Source: Moniliella sp. 'wahieum'
Taxonomy: Eukaryota > Basidiomycota > Moniliellomycetes > Moniliellales > Moniliellaceae
DNA length: 64,000 bases
Direction of reading: 5' to 3'
NCBI GenBank assembly: GCA_003971905.1
Contig: RSEE01000084.1
Coordinates: forward strand, 62,001 to 126,000
Part shown: positions 44,091 to 56,371 of the stretch, piece by piece
Position numbering within the stretch: the first letter of the stretch is position 1
Layout: the number at the start of each line of letters is the position of its first letter
Notes under the pieces: model-generated
The model's input: the letters and a program-made list of their open reading frames with translations, nothing else
Told to the model about the DNA's origin: nothing
The model's database searches: none
Made by a program: the position numbers and the translations under genes

Positions 44091-45500
44091 GGTGATCGAA
44101 TGGGGGGGTGGCGGTAAGAAGGCAGACAAGAAAAAGGTAGGTGGCTGTGGCCAAAGTCGGGCGGGATGGGGACGCGGCCTGAGGCAGCCCAAGCAAGCAA
44201 CAGGGCGCATCGGCCGTTGGTGAGCAGAATGCGCACCAGGGGGGCAGTGTGCCCGGCCGCTCCTGCCTGCTGTACGTAAGCATCTACTCCGAAGGCCACA
44301 CGGCAGTGTTGCACGTTGGCTGGTGACCAGTGATCGACATTGACCGGTGAACTGTACAGCTACCGACCAGCACGTGACTGTTCGGCATTCGGGTCTCCCA
44401 CGTCGTAAACGCCGTGGGACAGCCAGCGCGCCGCGTCTTAAGACGCGTAACGCGTAGGAGGCGGAATCAGCGACCACCGATCACTGCTGCTGGTCAGGCA
44501 GTTCCGCGCGCCCATCACTGGTGGTCGTCACTGGTCATCCCCCCATGCCCGCAACAGCGATGGAACCACACCTCTCCTGGTACGCGCATTACATGGCTCT
44601 CTCGTGGGTTAGCCCAAGAAAGACAGCTCGGCCAGCGCTTGGGATGAAAGCTAGCTTGTGGCCGGTGCCTTCTGGGGCGAGAAGCTTGAAGGTTGTGATA
44701 CTAGGCCTGGGGATGAGCGGTGAGATCTGAGACGATGGGCGGGTAGCACACCTATAGTATTTGGATGTATCCCTGGTATCCGGCGTAACCGCATATGTGT
44801 GGGGACCCATGTCCCGGGCGTTTTCATCACGGTTGGGTGGATGCACAAGGACAGAACACTCATTAGGTATTGAAGCGACGCAGTGGTTGTGAACCTCGAG
44901 CTTCAATCATCAAGCTTCAAGCTTCACTAACAGCTCTTAATACGCAGCGGCATATCTGTGTTTCTACTAACATCCTATAAAACTCCACAAGCACATGCTG
45001 GCTCAGTCGCTCAGTTTTGTGGGGCAATAACAGATGATGCCGCCTTACTAGATAGGCGGAAGCTTCAAACGGTGGCGTTATACACCCATTCCTCTCCCAT
45101 CGTCGAGTCATGGTACGTTCCTCGTCCGTATGCTGGGGCGCATTAGCCCGCGAGGGAAGCACCGCTTCGGCAACAGGCTCTCGTTGCGAACACGTATGTG
45201 TCCTTCTCAGGTCTATTAACGCCCAGGAAGAGCTCAAAGAGCAGCAAATGGGAATGGTGGTCGATGGAGATCAAATTGCTAAGGCGGTGGCGAATCCAAG
45301 TCATCATGGAGTCGGAAACGCCACGTCAGAAAACATCACACACCGCATCACACTGCATGATGTCACTCGGAAGTGACCTTGGCCATAAATGACCAGAGGT
45401 CAACACCCCCCCGGGCCAAGGAAACGGAAGAGAGAGTGGCCACAATGAAGACAAACATGGAGGTGGGTGCGAGGGGAAGGGGAAAAAATCAAGGGCAATT
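44091..45500. other. intergenic region beside the retroelement
   Basis: No gene recognised. Contains repeated GACCAGTGATCGACATTGACCGG words (about 44320-44360), ACGCGT palindromes (44438-44456) and an AAGCTT array (44911-44926). It may include a decayed 3' end of the copia element, but I could not find a long terminal repeat. Confidence 0.45.
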
Positions 45501-46990
45501 ATTCAGAAGAGAGATTGGATCTGGAAGAAGATAGATGCGAAGAGCTTCCAAGGTAGAGGACAATTTCTGCTTGCCTACCGGCTTGGTGAGCATGTCAGGG
45601 AGGTGTTGTTCTCCTGGACGATGATGTACGATTAACTCGCCGGTGTCGACACACGCTCGCGCACGTCATGGTAGGCCACTTTAACTTCTCGGATCTCTCC
45701 TACGCTTCCGAGTTGTTGGCAAGGTGGACCGCAGCCTGGTTGTCCGAGAACAGATGCATGGGTGTCTCCTCCTCACAAACGCCCGCTCGTACATCATGTT
45801 GCGAATGAATAGGGCCTCTCTCAGACCATCCCCCATCGCGAGATACTCGGAGGCGGCCGTGTTGCGGACGCTCTGTGGTTGGGCTTTAGAACCCCAGGAG
45901 ACAGGAACGCCCATAACGAAAATGATGAAACCCGAGATGGAGCGTGCGTTGGTTCCTCCCGGGCAAGGGAGGCATCCGTGTGGATCTCGAGAAGAGGAGC
46001 GTTTGGGTCGGGAGTGAGGTCCAGTGCATAGTCGCTAGTGCCTCCGAGATAGCGTAGAAGGTTAATAGCAGACTCATACAGAGACAAGTTGGGATTGGAG
46101 ACGTAGCGAGATAGAAAAGATGAGGCAAAAAGGGTGTCCGGTCGGGTCATTCGCCCGGCCCAGAGAGCCGATCCGACCATAGAACGGAATGCGTGATGTG
46201 TCGCTGAGGATATGGGTTCTTCGCCTTCGGAATGAGTTGGTGAGGGAAGCCTGTGGCCAATAGGAAGAGAACACGGGCGGTTGAGGGGAATATCATGGGT
46301 GGCGAGGGTTTCGGCGATAAACTTCGGTTGGCTGACGAGGAGCCGACCATTAAGATGGTCAATTGACAACCCAAATGATAGCGCAAAGGGCCATTGGATT
46401 TAACCTCGATCGTGGTACGCAGCTCAGCGAGGAACAGCTCGTACCCTTGTGCGTCAGCGCATGCAATCAAAAATCATCGGTGTGCACGGCAAGAAAAAAC
46501 TAGACCCAGGTGTGAAGGCGGAAAAAGAGAGATGGTTCAGATCGTAGGCGCCGGAAGCCCAGACGGCCACATAGGTACTGCCGCAGCCACTTGTTAAAAT
46601 TGGCGGCGCTCTGGTGAAGGCCATATAGACTCTTCTTTAGCTTCCAGCACGTGCCGGGTCCATCGGAAAAGAAGGGAGGAGAATGGACGTATACGTCTTC
46701 GTCGAGGTCGGCAGAGAGATAAGCCGCGTCAACATCAGCAGTGAATAGTTGCAGGCCTTCTTTTGTGCTAGGACGAGCATAAGGTTGGTGGCGGAAGACC
46801 GTATGGACGAAGCAAAAGATCGAGTCAAGTGCCAGGTGCTGTCGATGACCTCCCACGACGTAGCGAGCACGATGCTTGATAAGCATCCCAGCTCATCGGT
46901 CTTAGAGTAAGGACCCAAATGCCGGGAAGAAGCTTGGTGTGTTGAGGACACGGAACAACGTCGCGAACATCAAGCTCACCGAATCGTAAG
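45500..46990 (-). mobile_element. decayed Ty1/copia retrotransposon fragment (reverse transcriptase and RNase H)
   Basis: On the minus strand several frames together show the copia polyprotein C-terminal half: VPCPQHTKLLPGIWVLTLKT, LQLFTADVDAAYLSADLDEDVY (reverse transcriptase palm), CWKLKKSLYGLHQSAANFNKW, VHTDDFLIACADAQGYELF, RYHLGCQLT, WAGRMTRPDTLFASSFLSRY, LLEIHTDAS and AASEYLAMGDGLREALFIRNMM (RNase H), and finally LPDMLTKPVGK near 45580. The catalytic Asp-Asp pair is kept but sits in HTDD, not the usual YVDD. No gag, protease or integrase and no long terminal repeats are visible, so this is a 5'-truncated, frame-broken remnant. It is flanked by the gene-free region on one side and eIF2-alpha on the other. 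Confidence 0.9.
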
Positions 46991-47479
46991 GTCTAATATT
47001 CTAATATATAGACCCGCTATTATAGGGGACGAATTCTCTTCCATTGTCAAACCTGTGCGGCGCCTACAGTCCACTCGTTTTACACTGAAACTGCGAGCTC
47101 AGTTCCATCTGACTGCCGGCTATTCCTCCCTTCCGGGCAGATGACGAGAAGCTCTGTGGACACGACTTGACTCAGTCGAAGCACATATAGGCTGTACACT
47201 GTAAAGGTAGCAACCGACCGCATCCAGTCCAGGCTCGTGGAACAGCACGATGGAGAACTACATCCAGAACGGAGGCCTGGGGCGGCGCGGATCCTGAATG
47301 AGTACTGCGACTGTTTCAGCCTAAAGCTAAGGAGCCACCTCGCCGGCCACCTGACCATCCAGTCCAAGGCTGAGGCCGAGACCAACACAAAGATCCGACG
47401 CAAAGATCGTAGAAGAGCGTGCATTGCCCTGGGATAATGGAGATAAGGAAGCTGACTTCTTAAGGAAGCTGTCTTCTCC
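46991..47479. other. intergenic region, left edge of eIF2-alpha 3' side
   Basis: No gene recognised. An AT-rich TCTAATATTCTAATATATAG stretch (46992-47012) borders the retroelement remnant. Confidence 0.45.
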
Positions 47480-48457
47480 CTATTCCGAGTCCGAGTCCGA
47501 GTCGCCATCGACCTCGGCGTTTTCCTTCTCGGCGCGTGCCATGAGCTGTTCCAGCTCCTTGTCCTCCGTCTCGGAGACCGCCTTGGGCTGCATTTAACCA
47601 CCATCGATCCGCGCGAGGCGCTGATGGACGCCTGGATCTGCTCCAGTGCCTTCTCCAGCACTTCCAGCCCACCCGTCTTGTTGGTCGTGCTGCACAACAC
47701 CACATACAGCGGTGGCGCGACGAGCTTGACCTGGATCGGGAACTCGTCGGTCGAGCAGGCCATGCCGGCCCGCAGCGCCTTCTTGATCGCGTCAATGCCT
47801 TCGGGGCTGAAGCAGGTCACCTCCACATCAGCACGCAGCTTGACGGGCTGGGGCGTGAGCTTGCGCACAAGTTGAGCCTCAGCTGTTCTGCCACCTCGGG
47901 CGGGAGCGGGTCCAGGCCATCAAATACCTGGCCCCGGTCCACAATCGACAACTTGAACGCATCAAAGCAGTGGCCAAATTCTTGTCCAGCGGCCAGCACA
48001 CCTTCTCATACAACTGCTCCAAAGGGTAGTTGGTCTTCCCGGCGACCTGGGACATAAGGTTGTGCACCGTCTTGGACTTTTGGTAGCGCTCCGCGCACTT
48101 TTCAATGTCTTCGGGGTCCACGCGCCTCTTGGACAAGTCAATGTAGCCTAGCTCGCCGAACGGGGTCAGTCGACTGCTACGCAACGCACGTGCGCAGCAC
48201 GATGGAGAGCGAGCAAACAAAAAAACACGTACCCTTGTCCTTGTCAACACGCATCACCACCACCACCTCGTTCCGCCCGACCCGGATGAGCTTTTGGATG
48301 GAGCGAATGCGACGGCGGGAGAGCTCCGAGAGCATGATCATGCCTTCGGCATTGTAGTACTCGAGCAGGTTGACGTACGCGCCATCTCGGCGATTTGCCG
48401 CACCTGGACCATCACCACATCATCGGGGTCGGGGAGCACCTTCTCGTAGAACCGCAT
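47480..48457 (-). CDS. SUI2: translation initiation factor eIF2 subunit alpha
   Basis: Part of the eIF2 ternary complex that brings Met-tRNAi to the ribosome. The S1 domain reads [27 protein letters not shown] and [24 protein letters not shown]; the Ser in SELSRRR is the equivalent of Ser51, phosphorylated by Gcn2-type kinases. After an intron (48148-48232) it continues [53 protein letters not shown] and [12 protein letters not shown]. The acidic C-terminus [17 protein letters not shown] ends at TAG 47480-47482. The start is uncertain: MRFYEK at 48457 follows a good CCAG acceptor, and homologues have a few residues before RFYE, so a tiny first exon probably lies upstream. Frame breaks occur near 48390, 47970, 47880 and 47590. 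Confidence 0.93.
48148..48232 (-). other. intron in eIF2-alpha gene
   Basis: 85 nt, GTACGT donor and GCTAG acceptor on the minus strand; joins RVDKDKG to YIDLSKRR in frame. Confidence 0.88.
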
Positions 48458-49181
48458 CCTGGTCAAGCAAAAACAGATGGTAGTGCCTCGCCGAGCTCCT
48501 CCACCCACCACACGGGCATCGCCACCCGCCTGCCCCTGTGTGCCACCAAAAAACCACATCCGCTTCTTCCACCTTGCAAGCGGAATACGAGCGCCCGCAA
48601 TTCCGCCCGCCCGTGGCGGCCTATGACTCATTCCGCGTCCTTGTGTGTAAGATGCACCAGAAGCAGCGGCGTCGGGCAGGTAGCCCCAGGGCAGCATCCG
48701 CCCCCTCCCCGTCCAACCCGTCATCATGGTGGCCTGTTCGCGAGCCCCATGCACACCGTAGCTCGACGACGGCGGGGCCGAGTCTGACAACGAAGCAATG
48801 GGCCTCATCACCCCACCGGGCATCCCTAGTCCTTCGACACGGGGGAGCAGCGCGAAAAAATAATCACGTGCACAACCCTAGCACGGTCATTGCTGCGGCA
48901 ACTGGGCTGGGCGGAGGAACCCTACTGGTTGCTAGCGCAGCCGGCCCGCAGGGACCTAGCTGCGTGCTCGGGCGCCCCCGCTGCGCAACGACACCAGGCC
49001 ACCGCTCCAAGCAAGAAGAATAGGTACGTTGCTCGCATTGGGCGCGAGGGAAGGAGGGCAGGGGGGGAGAAGGCGAGCGGAGGACAGGCGACGATGGCTT
49101 GCGTCTCCGCTCTGAATCCGTGTGGATGACAGGGTGGCTGACCCACCTACCCCCACTTGGGTTGTTTGTTGGCAGCCCACC
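48458..49181. promoter_or_regulatory. divergent eIF2-alpha / eS19 promoter region
   Basis: 724 nt between two translation genes read in opposite directions. It probably contains a short first exon and intron of eIF2-alpha on the left. A GGCAG acceptor lies 7 nt before the eS19 start, possibly closing a leader intron that starts at GTACGT 49023. No other gene seen. Confidence 0.45.
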
Positions 49182-49656
49182 ATGCCCAACGTTCGTGACG
49201 TTGCTGCCGACTGTTCATCCAGGAGTACGGCACTGCGCCGCTCGGGAAAGATTGAGTTGCCGACGTGGGTGGACATTGTCAAGACGGGCGCGTACAAGGA
49301 GCTGGCGCCGTACGATGAGACGTGGTTTTACGTTCGCGCGGCCGCCGTGGCACGGCACATTTACCTGCGCAAGAGCGTAGGCATTGGTGCGCTGCAAAGG
49401 TACCAAGGTGGTGCGCAGAACCGCGGCTACCGTCCCTCGAAGCACGCTGATGCCTCGGGCTCGGTGCAGCGTAAGGTCGTCCAGGCCCTGGAGAGCATTG
49501 GTGTGCTGGAGAAGGACCCAAGGGCGGCCGCCGCATCTCCCAAGACGGCATGCGCGACCTGGACCGGATCGCCGTTGCTTGCCTCGAGAAGCAAGCCGAG
49601 GAAGAATCGGAGGAGGAGTCGGGGAGGAGGACGAGGACGAGGAGGACGAGGAATAA
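49182..49656 (+). CDS. RPS19: 40S ribosomal protein eS19
   Basis: Small-subunit ribosomal protein needed for 18S rRNA maturation. Starts MPNVRDVAAD (the usual fungal start), then RRSGKIELPTWVDIVKTGAYKELAPYDETWFYVRAAAVARHIYLRK, VGIGALQRYQGGAQNRGYRPSKHADASGSVQRKVVQALESIGVLEKDP, and GMRDLDRIA in the next frame. Known eS19 proteins end soon after RDLDRIA. Here an extra tail follows: VACLEKQAEEESEEESG, then either EEDEDEEDEE to TAA 49654-49656 or, in the other frame, an Arg/Thr-rich reading. I prefer the acidic one because the preceding residues are already acidic. Frame breaks near 49208 and 49525. Confidence 0.93.
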
Positions 49657-50241
49657 GCTTTGGCTTGACAAAAAGGTCTTGCGGGCTGGTCGCACGCCTG
49701 GCGCCTGCGCCTCAGCTTCGCGCGCTTCCCTCAGGCGACTAGGGCTACTACTCTGACCCTGCTTCGACAGGGGACAGGTACAATCGGACTGCTCTGCTCA
49801 CGGCTGTTGTGGTGGATTGGACAATGCTTGTGGCGCTGTAGGATTTCACTATGGTAGCACTCGTGATGCGTTGTGGCAGCAAGTAGGAACAGAACCTGGT
49901 TCGAGGCGAAGAATAATACAAGAGTCAAAAAAGACAGGCTTCAGCGTTCAGAGCAAGGACGGATCGACAGATACTGTCCAGCGACAGAAGGAGCAGGAAG
50001 GGATTGCTGCCGACACATTTTGAGTGCAGGGCAGCAGCAGGCAGGACCGATGCGGTCAAGAGGATACAAATAAACTGGATGAGGGCAACATCTTGATGGG
50101 TTATGCAGTGTTGGGTTGAGTGAGGCGGGGGGCGCGGGGGGAAGGGGGGGGTATGAAAAATGTTGGAAAGATAGACAAACATGAAGATGAATGATTGGAG
50201 AGGCTAGTCGGCATACCCATACCGCACATTGGCTCGGGCGA
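49657..50241. other. convergent intergenic region
   Basis: Between eS19 (+) and the Pps1-like gene (-). No gene seen. Confidence 0.5.
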
Positions 50242-53200
50242 TTAGTTGCTGACAATGAAAGCCAAGAATGCGGAGTAGGGGGCTAGTGGCACCCGCAGGG
50301 TCGTAAGGCCCCACCTCTTCTTTTCCTTGGTCTTGCTGGTTACGAGAGGAAAGGAAAGGTAAATCTGCCAGTTGCGCAGTCCCAGAAAAAGAGTAAGGTT
50401 GGTTGGATCAGCACTGCCAATCGGCGCGCACGAGTGAAAGAGTAGGCATCCTCGAGCGACATGTGGCATGAGCCACAAGTAGGCCAGAATCACCGTAACA
50501 CTCCGGCTCACCCCGGCTCGGCAGTGCACCAAGACCGTACCACCTGAGCGATGGAGGTGTGGATATACTCGACGGCAGGGAGAAGTACGTCCCGCAAGGG
50601 CTGCAGTCCATCGTCGGGAAGACCCGCGACCTCACGTAATTGGATCAAGCCAAGGGCATGGGCACCCCACAGCGTGTTGGGGGTAGGGGCGGAATCGGAC
50701 CCCGTTTCAATGAGCGACTGAGTCAGGGGTGATTCCCCCACGGATACAACGTGGGTAATCTTCTGGGCACGCAGCATGCCCACATTGATGGCGTGGTCGG
50801 CAGAGCCGAGGTAAAGCTGGGGCAAGATGCGCGAGGCGAGCGAGCCCGTGAAGACGGATGGTTTACCCACTCACCCTCAAGTGCGAACCGACTCGTTGGG
50901 TGGGATACGGGTAAACGAAGCGCTGCGGCATGTACACAATCCTCCACCGCCGTTCGTCCAAGATCGAGCCCCCCACGCGTCGTATGACGAGAGATCCGCG
51001 ACATTGGCCAGGCTGTGCTGCGAACGGGAGAGAAGTTTCCACCGCGCCAACGGAGAAGACCATTCCCACGCTAGAACGGCGAGGGGGCGCTGGCCGAGGC
51101 AGACGCGCGCATGAAGGCGAGCCTCGATGGACCGCAAAAGAGGCATCTGTCAGGATAGACGTGCACCTCGCGTTTGCATATGTTGTGGGCGTACATCATC
51201 GCTTGGGGGAGACCGAGTGAGTAACGGTACATGAGAAAGGTGAGTGAGATTACCGCGATACCCATATAGCCATCATTCGAGTAGAGAAGAATCTTCTTCC
51301 CCCATTGGCTGGGCTCGGCGCTGGTCCGCCGTCGGCTCGAAGAATGGGGAGCTCGTCGACAGGATTTGGATTCGTCCGCAAACGAAGCTGGTTCGGCCAT
51401 GCGATGCATCCACATTACCAAGTCGATCAATTTGTCCACCGCTGCCGAGCGGGTCTGCGGGGCCGCACAGCAAAGCTCACTCACAGGGCCCGAAGCTTGG
51501 CAGTATTGATTGCAGGCTGCGTCACATCCGCCGCTGCAAGGGGTGGGGCGGAGGGGGTTGCCGTCGGAAGATTCTCAGCCTCATAACCCACTAAAGCTTG
51601 ATCCTTACGCAGCGCTTGGGCAGTTCGCTGTTCAAGGGAGTCGAGGAAGGATGCTACACGGGTCAGCTGGCCTTGGTCGGCTGTGTCAAAGCCATTTCAG
51701 CATGCACTACCACCGCATATCCGGCTGGGTTGTGCACCTTGACATCACCGGCTTCAACATATCGTGGGGAACATCTCCGGGTCCACCGACCTAGGAATCG
51801 AGTCAGACCAGGCACCATTGCAATGGACGGGTAACGTACAAATATGTTAGGTCCCAACTCGCTGGCTTTGGTGAGAACTTGCAGCAAGTTCCGCTCGTCC
51901 TTCCTCAAAATCGACGCCAAAGTGGGCGTGGCCATCGGAACCAACCTCAACAAGGGAGGGGAAGTGACGGTCAAATGCGTCGAATGGATCTTCGACCACA
52001 AAGACATTGTAAGTTACGGGGACCGCTTCGGCACCCCACAGGTCAACCATCTCTTTCTTGTGGGTAGCTTGCGCTTGAGCAATCCACTGCGCGAGTTCGA
52101 GCATGCCACTGTGTAGGCCCGCAGGGCAATAGATAAATACGTCCGAGATTTTGGTGAAAAGTGAGTACTGTCCGCCAAAGTTGCGCAGCTCATGAGGCAG
52201 GTCTGGCTTGCCAGGACGCAGTGCGGGCTGAAATGAGCATGCCAATTCTCTTGTTTTTCGGCCGGGTCCAAATCCATGGCAGAAGCGCTGATCACTGGAT
52301 CTTCCTCGGGGCTATCAACGAGGAAGCCAGCGTTCATCTCCGCTCCTACTTTTCGTTCGCCCTGCAATGGTGCGTAAAGGCACTTGCGCACATCAAACGT
52401 GCCAGCCAAACGCGAATGGGGAGGCTGTGGATCGTACGCTTCTCCATTTCCAGCCGCTTTTCCACGCGGATGGCACTGGACAGTCTTGGGCTGAGCAGAC
52501 AAGGTAGAGGTAGGGGCCGAATGAAGACGTGACATGGTAGCCTCGCAACCCCCTCCACTTGGCGCGTCATGCGACAGGAAAGATGTGTGCTTGGTAGAGG
52601 GGGAGGAGCCCAAGGTGGCGGGATCCATACTCTACACTTGTTGCGGCCGAGGCAATGCTGGCGCGGGCCTCGAGAGAGAGGCTGGACCAGGCGCTCAAAC
52701 TTTCGCGCGAGGACGAGTCGAGGGTATCGACAGACGTGCGCTCAAACAAGCTGCGACGGGCCTCCATATCTGTACAAGCGAATCAAGCGATGAATGCAGC
52801 AAGGGAGGCACTGTGCCCTGATCGGACGACAAGGACTCAAAGGCTCGGGTGACGCGCGGAGGTGGGTGGGGTGGAGTGGGGCGGTGCTGTAGAGCGTCGT
52901 TCCCGGGGACGGCATGTCTGCACGGACTGTAACCATCCCGCGATACTTGGGAGGCGCCGAGGCGCCCAGGCCGCTGCCGTAGAGCCAGGGAAACAACTGG
53001 GCCGGAACATCGGTGCGGTCAAACTGGGTGTACAAGGCGCAAACTGGGCGGCAGTGATACGGCGGACACACTGCGGAGGCGGCTGCGAGGATGGGGCGGA
53101 GGCAGCGCATGGCTCACTCTCGGCGCAGGGAGGATGAGGGGGGGGTAGAGGCTGAGGTCGGGGTGGTGGAGCCCCCAGGTGTCGGCGGGGCGGCGGGGCA

Positions 53201-53279
53201 GGGGCGGGGACGGGGACGGGGGGAGGACGAGGGAGTGGCTGGGCGGGAGCGCCGGCCAGGGAGAGCTGGGCGGGGGCAT
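50242..53279 (-). CDS. dual-specificity protein phosphatase, Pps1-like
   Basis: The C-terminal domain is a dual-specificity phosphatase: SLASRILPQLYLGSADHAIN, ITHVVSVGES and the catalytic VHCRAGVSRSVTVILAYL (Cys at about 50521-50523). Before it lies a large fungal-specific part like that of yeast Pps1: ITAAQFAPVYTQFDRTD.. with LFPWLYG near the N-terminus (about 52960-53060), SASAMDLDPAEKQENWHAHF, LFTKISDVFIYCPAGLHSGMLELAQWIAQAQ, YNVFVVEDPFDAF, NLLQVLTKASELGPNIF, and KKILLYSNDGYMG with SLGLPQAMMYAHNICKREVHVYP. The second half of that region is a degenerate phosphatase fold in Pps1 relatives. Stop TAA 50242-50244. The start is uncertain; MPPPSSPWPALPP at 53279 is the nearest Met before the conserved part. 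Several introns and many frame breaks are present. Pps1 acts at the S-phase checkpoint in yeast. Confidence 0.8.
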
Positions 53280-54446
53280 GGGGGGTGTGGGCGGGGCCTG
53301 CGGTTGAGGCAGGGGCCGTGGAGCGGGAGGCGAGGTGGGAGGAGGAGGTGTGGTGGAGGTGGAGGTGGAGGGGGGGGGACGAATGGCGTCTGGGATGGCG
53401 AGGTAAAAACGCCCAGCAGTGCATGCAGGCGGCGGACAGCAGGACGCACCGGGCGGGCAGCACAGGGGCTGTGTGGGCGCTGGGCGCTGGGCGCGTCCTT
53501 ATCTCTGGTGTGGGGACACTGGCCTGGTGGGGCCTCGTGTGCATGCTTGGTCTGGGTTGCTGGACGCAGCGCTGCCGAGTGTGATGCAGCCGCGCTGCAC
53601 TGGGGCAGCCTAAATAAGCCTGCCCCATACCCGCACATGCCATGGCAGATCATAGCGGCCGCTGCCGTTACCGCTACCGCAGCCGCATTGCCTCTGTCCG
53701 TCGGCCATTGCCTATGGATGGACCGGACTGATTACTGATTGCATCCACCGCCCATTCCGCCAACGCCCCAAGCCTCCACGGGCGTAGCCCCCACCGCCCC
53801 ATCCATATTACCACCCCAGCGAACAAACACTTCCCCTTTTCGCCCCCTTTGGCCCCTTTTGCCCCTGGAAGCTTGTTGCAGCTTTGCAAGCTTGCAAGGG
53901 GTGTACGATGCATGATGGCCTCCTTTTCTGGTTCGCCCATGTTGCATCCTCCCGTTCGGCCCTCGTCAGCGCGTCAGCGTATCATGCATCTGCATTAGCC
54001 ACCCCTCCATCCCACACCGGGGCCAGAAGATGCCGGGCCGACGCTCCCTGGCCTACGTTCGAAACGTCAACACGAGTAGGGTCTACGAAAAAGAAAAATC
54101 AACAGCGGTAATAAGATCACCATCACGCGTCACGCGTCACGGCCCAAGATCCAAAGAGCCGCAGCCACATGCCAGTTTCAAACGTCAATTCCCCTCCGTT
54201 CCGCCGCTTCCTCCCACGGCACTTCCGCCCGGAAACCGAGGCGTGGGGCGGGCATCACGTGATGCATGCTGGCGTGCACGTGCAGGCGCCCCGGCGCTGC
54301 TACTCTCCAGCCAAGGCCGGCTGATCGCACCGTCCGCCGCGGCTGGTGCGCTGCCACCACCACCTCCACTCTTCCTCGCCCCGCCCCTCGTCCGCTGGGC
54401 GTCAACGGGGAGGAGCGTGCTGAGCGCGGAGCGCTGACGCTGACCG
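53280..54446. other. divergent intergenic region
   Basis: Upstream of the Pps1-like gene (-) and the carrier gene (+). No gene recognised. Contains GCGGCCGCTGCCGTTACCG repeats near 53658, an AAGCTTG/CAAGCTT array (53868-53896) and ACGCGTCACGCGTCACG repeats (54125-54140). Confidence 0.5.
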
Positions 54447-55590
54447 ATGCCACCAATACCCCCCCCCCCCCCCCTGTTGATGCCCCCCTCCCCCTCCTGC
54501 CCCCTCCGCCCGCCCCCTGTCCCAGTGGCTCTGGGACCATCGCACGGTTACTGCGGCCGGCACTGCCTCTCTCGTCAGCACCGCCGTGTCCTTTCCGCTT
54601 GATTCGCTCAAGGCACTCCAGGTACGCGTCTACCCCCCCCGGCCGTCGTCAACTGCGCCCGCACCGTCTTTGCCGAGGAGGGCATCCGCGGCTTTACTCG
54701 TGGCATGGCCGTCCCACTCGCCACCATCTCCTTTGTGCGTACCTCTAGTTTTGGCATTTACACCAATACCAAGCGCCTCTTCCACCAAGCCGGCTGGTTC
54801 TGTGACCCCTTCTCGGTTCGTGATGTGGCTGCCTCGGGCGCCCTGGGCGGCGCCACGTTGGCATGATCATTTCCTGTGGCTCGGCCCCCTTTGAGCTAGT
54901 CAAGGTCCAGCGGCAACTGGAGTACATAATTGCCTCCAGCAGGGCCGCGCTCAGACCGGTTTCAAGACCGCGATGACGGGCGTGCAAGCTGCTCGTCAGA
55001 TCTATCGCGACCACCGCGGTCTTCGTGGATTTTACTTGGGCTTCCGTCTTCATCTTTTGCGCGACACGTTTGGCACGACCCTTTACTTTGGATTTTACGA
55101 TTCTTGCCGTGCCTTGTTGCCCAGCAGGCAGTGCGACACCAGGGGCTGTCATCCGAGCAGAGGTTTGCTGGACCCGTCTCAGTTGGGGCATCCCGGCCCC
55201 CATTGTCGCCTTTGAATGGCAGCGTAGCCGGAATCGCGTCCTGGTTCTTTGTATACCCCCTGGACCTTGTCAAGACCCGTGTGCAAAAACAAGCGTTGGC
55301 CGGAGCGCCACCGACATCGTCCGTGCGCATTTTTCTCCAGATCCTCAATGCCCCGCGCCGGGCGAACGGCAGAGTCTCCCACGTCGCTTCCTCCGGCTCT
55401 ACCGCGGTTTGGGAGTGGCACGTTCCGCAGCTTCTTCTCCCACGGCATTACCTGGTCCCTGATCGAGTACACCAGTCTTGCCATTACCCACCGTGCCCAG
55501 CGCGATGGCATCCCTGGCTCGTTTGGGGATTCGGGCCGGGAAGAGCGGAGTGCGCTCCACGCTCGCCCCGACAGCACCGTTCTCGAGTAG
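54447..55590 (+). CDS. mitochondrial carrier (SLC25) family transporter
   Basis: Inner-membrane solute carrier with three repeats, each carrying a PxD/ExxK/R signature: VSFPLDSLK (about 54592), SAPFELVKVQRQLEY (about 54884) and FVYPLDLVKTRVQKQ (about 55250). Between them are VFAEEGIRGFTRGMAVPLATISF, QIYRDHRGLRGFYLGFRLHLLRDTFGTTLYFGFYD and a C-terminal block SFFSHGITWSLIEYTSLAITH. The substrate cannot be read from these motifs; the GIYTNTK and GTTLYFGFYD regions leave it among organic-acid or carnitine-like carriers. The start (ATG 54447) lies before a run of 16 C at 54459-54474 that surely disturbs the frame. More breaks occur near 54635, 54870, 55130 and 55330. Stop TAG 55588-55590. Confidence 0.85.
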
Positions 55591-56371
55591 TCTTCCTCCT
55601 TTCCTCTCTTCGTATGCACCCCACTTTCCTGTCAAGCACGATTGTCTCTTGCTTGAGGATGGCCCCTCGAGTTTGATGAGCCAATCTGGTGCTTTGCCTC
55701 TTTCCTGCCGCCGTTCTACATCTGCATCTAGTCCACTGGTTTCCTGCTACTAATCTGTGCAATCGTCCTGTGTAACTTGGAACAAAGCGCAGCCCATAAC
55801 ATGGTAGTCATATCTCTCTGGGCTGTACCTCATGCTGGTAACGCTAACCCCGACTGCTCAGAATCTATGCAGGTAATATACTCTTCATTCCATCAGATGT
55901 GACCTGTTATCATTCATCGGACCACTGTCCTAGCCTCACCTTGGCGATGCACCCCACTTGTACATTCCTGAATCCTCGAGCCAAAAGCCAATCGTTTTAC
56001 CTGCTTCTTGGGGCCTCGCATCCTAATCATTCTGTCGGCCAGGCGAAGTGCTCGCATCCTTGTGATTGTGCCGCCTGTGTCAACTAGTGCGGGAATGGAT
56101 ATACCTGACTCTAGTGTGAGGTTACCTGCCATTGGTCGTCAGTTCATCTACTTCAAGGAGTGCTAACGGTGCCTAGTGCATTGGCAGTTAATTGGCAGCA
56201 TGCAGGATGTCCATTGTTTCCAACCGGAACAAGAGTGGTCGCGCTTCCGATGCCGGCGCATCATACTGCCGTGTTAGCACTGCTGTCCAGAAGCGAGGAT
56301 GAAGAGGGAGACGATGCGATTGCAATTATTACGAAGTCTGTCGCTTGTGCAGTAAGAAGCTCCTGGTCCAA
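55591..56371. other. convergent intergenic region
   Basis: Between the carrier (+) and the F-box gene (-). No gene seen; less GC-rich than the flanks. Confidence 0.5.
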
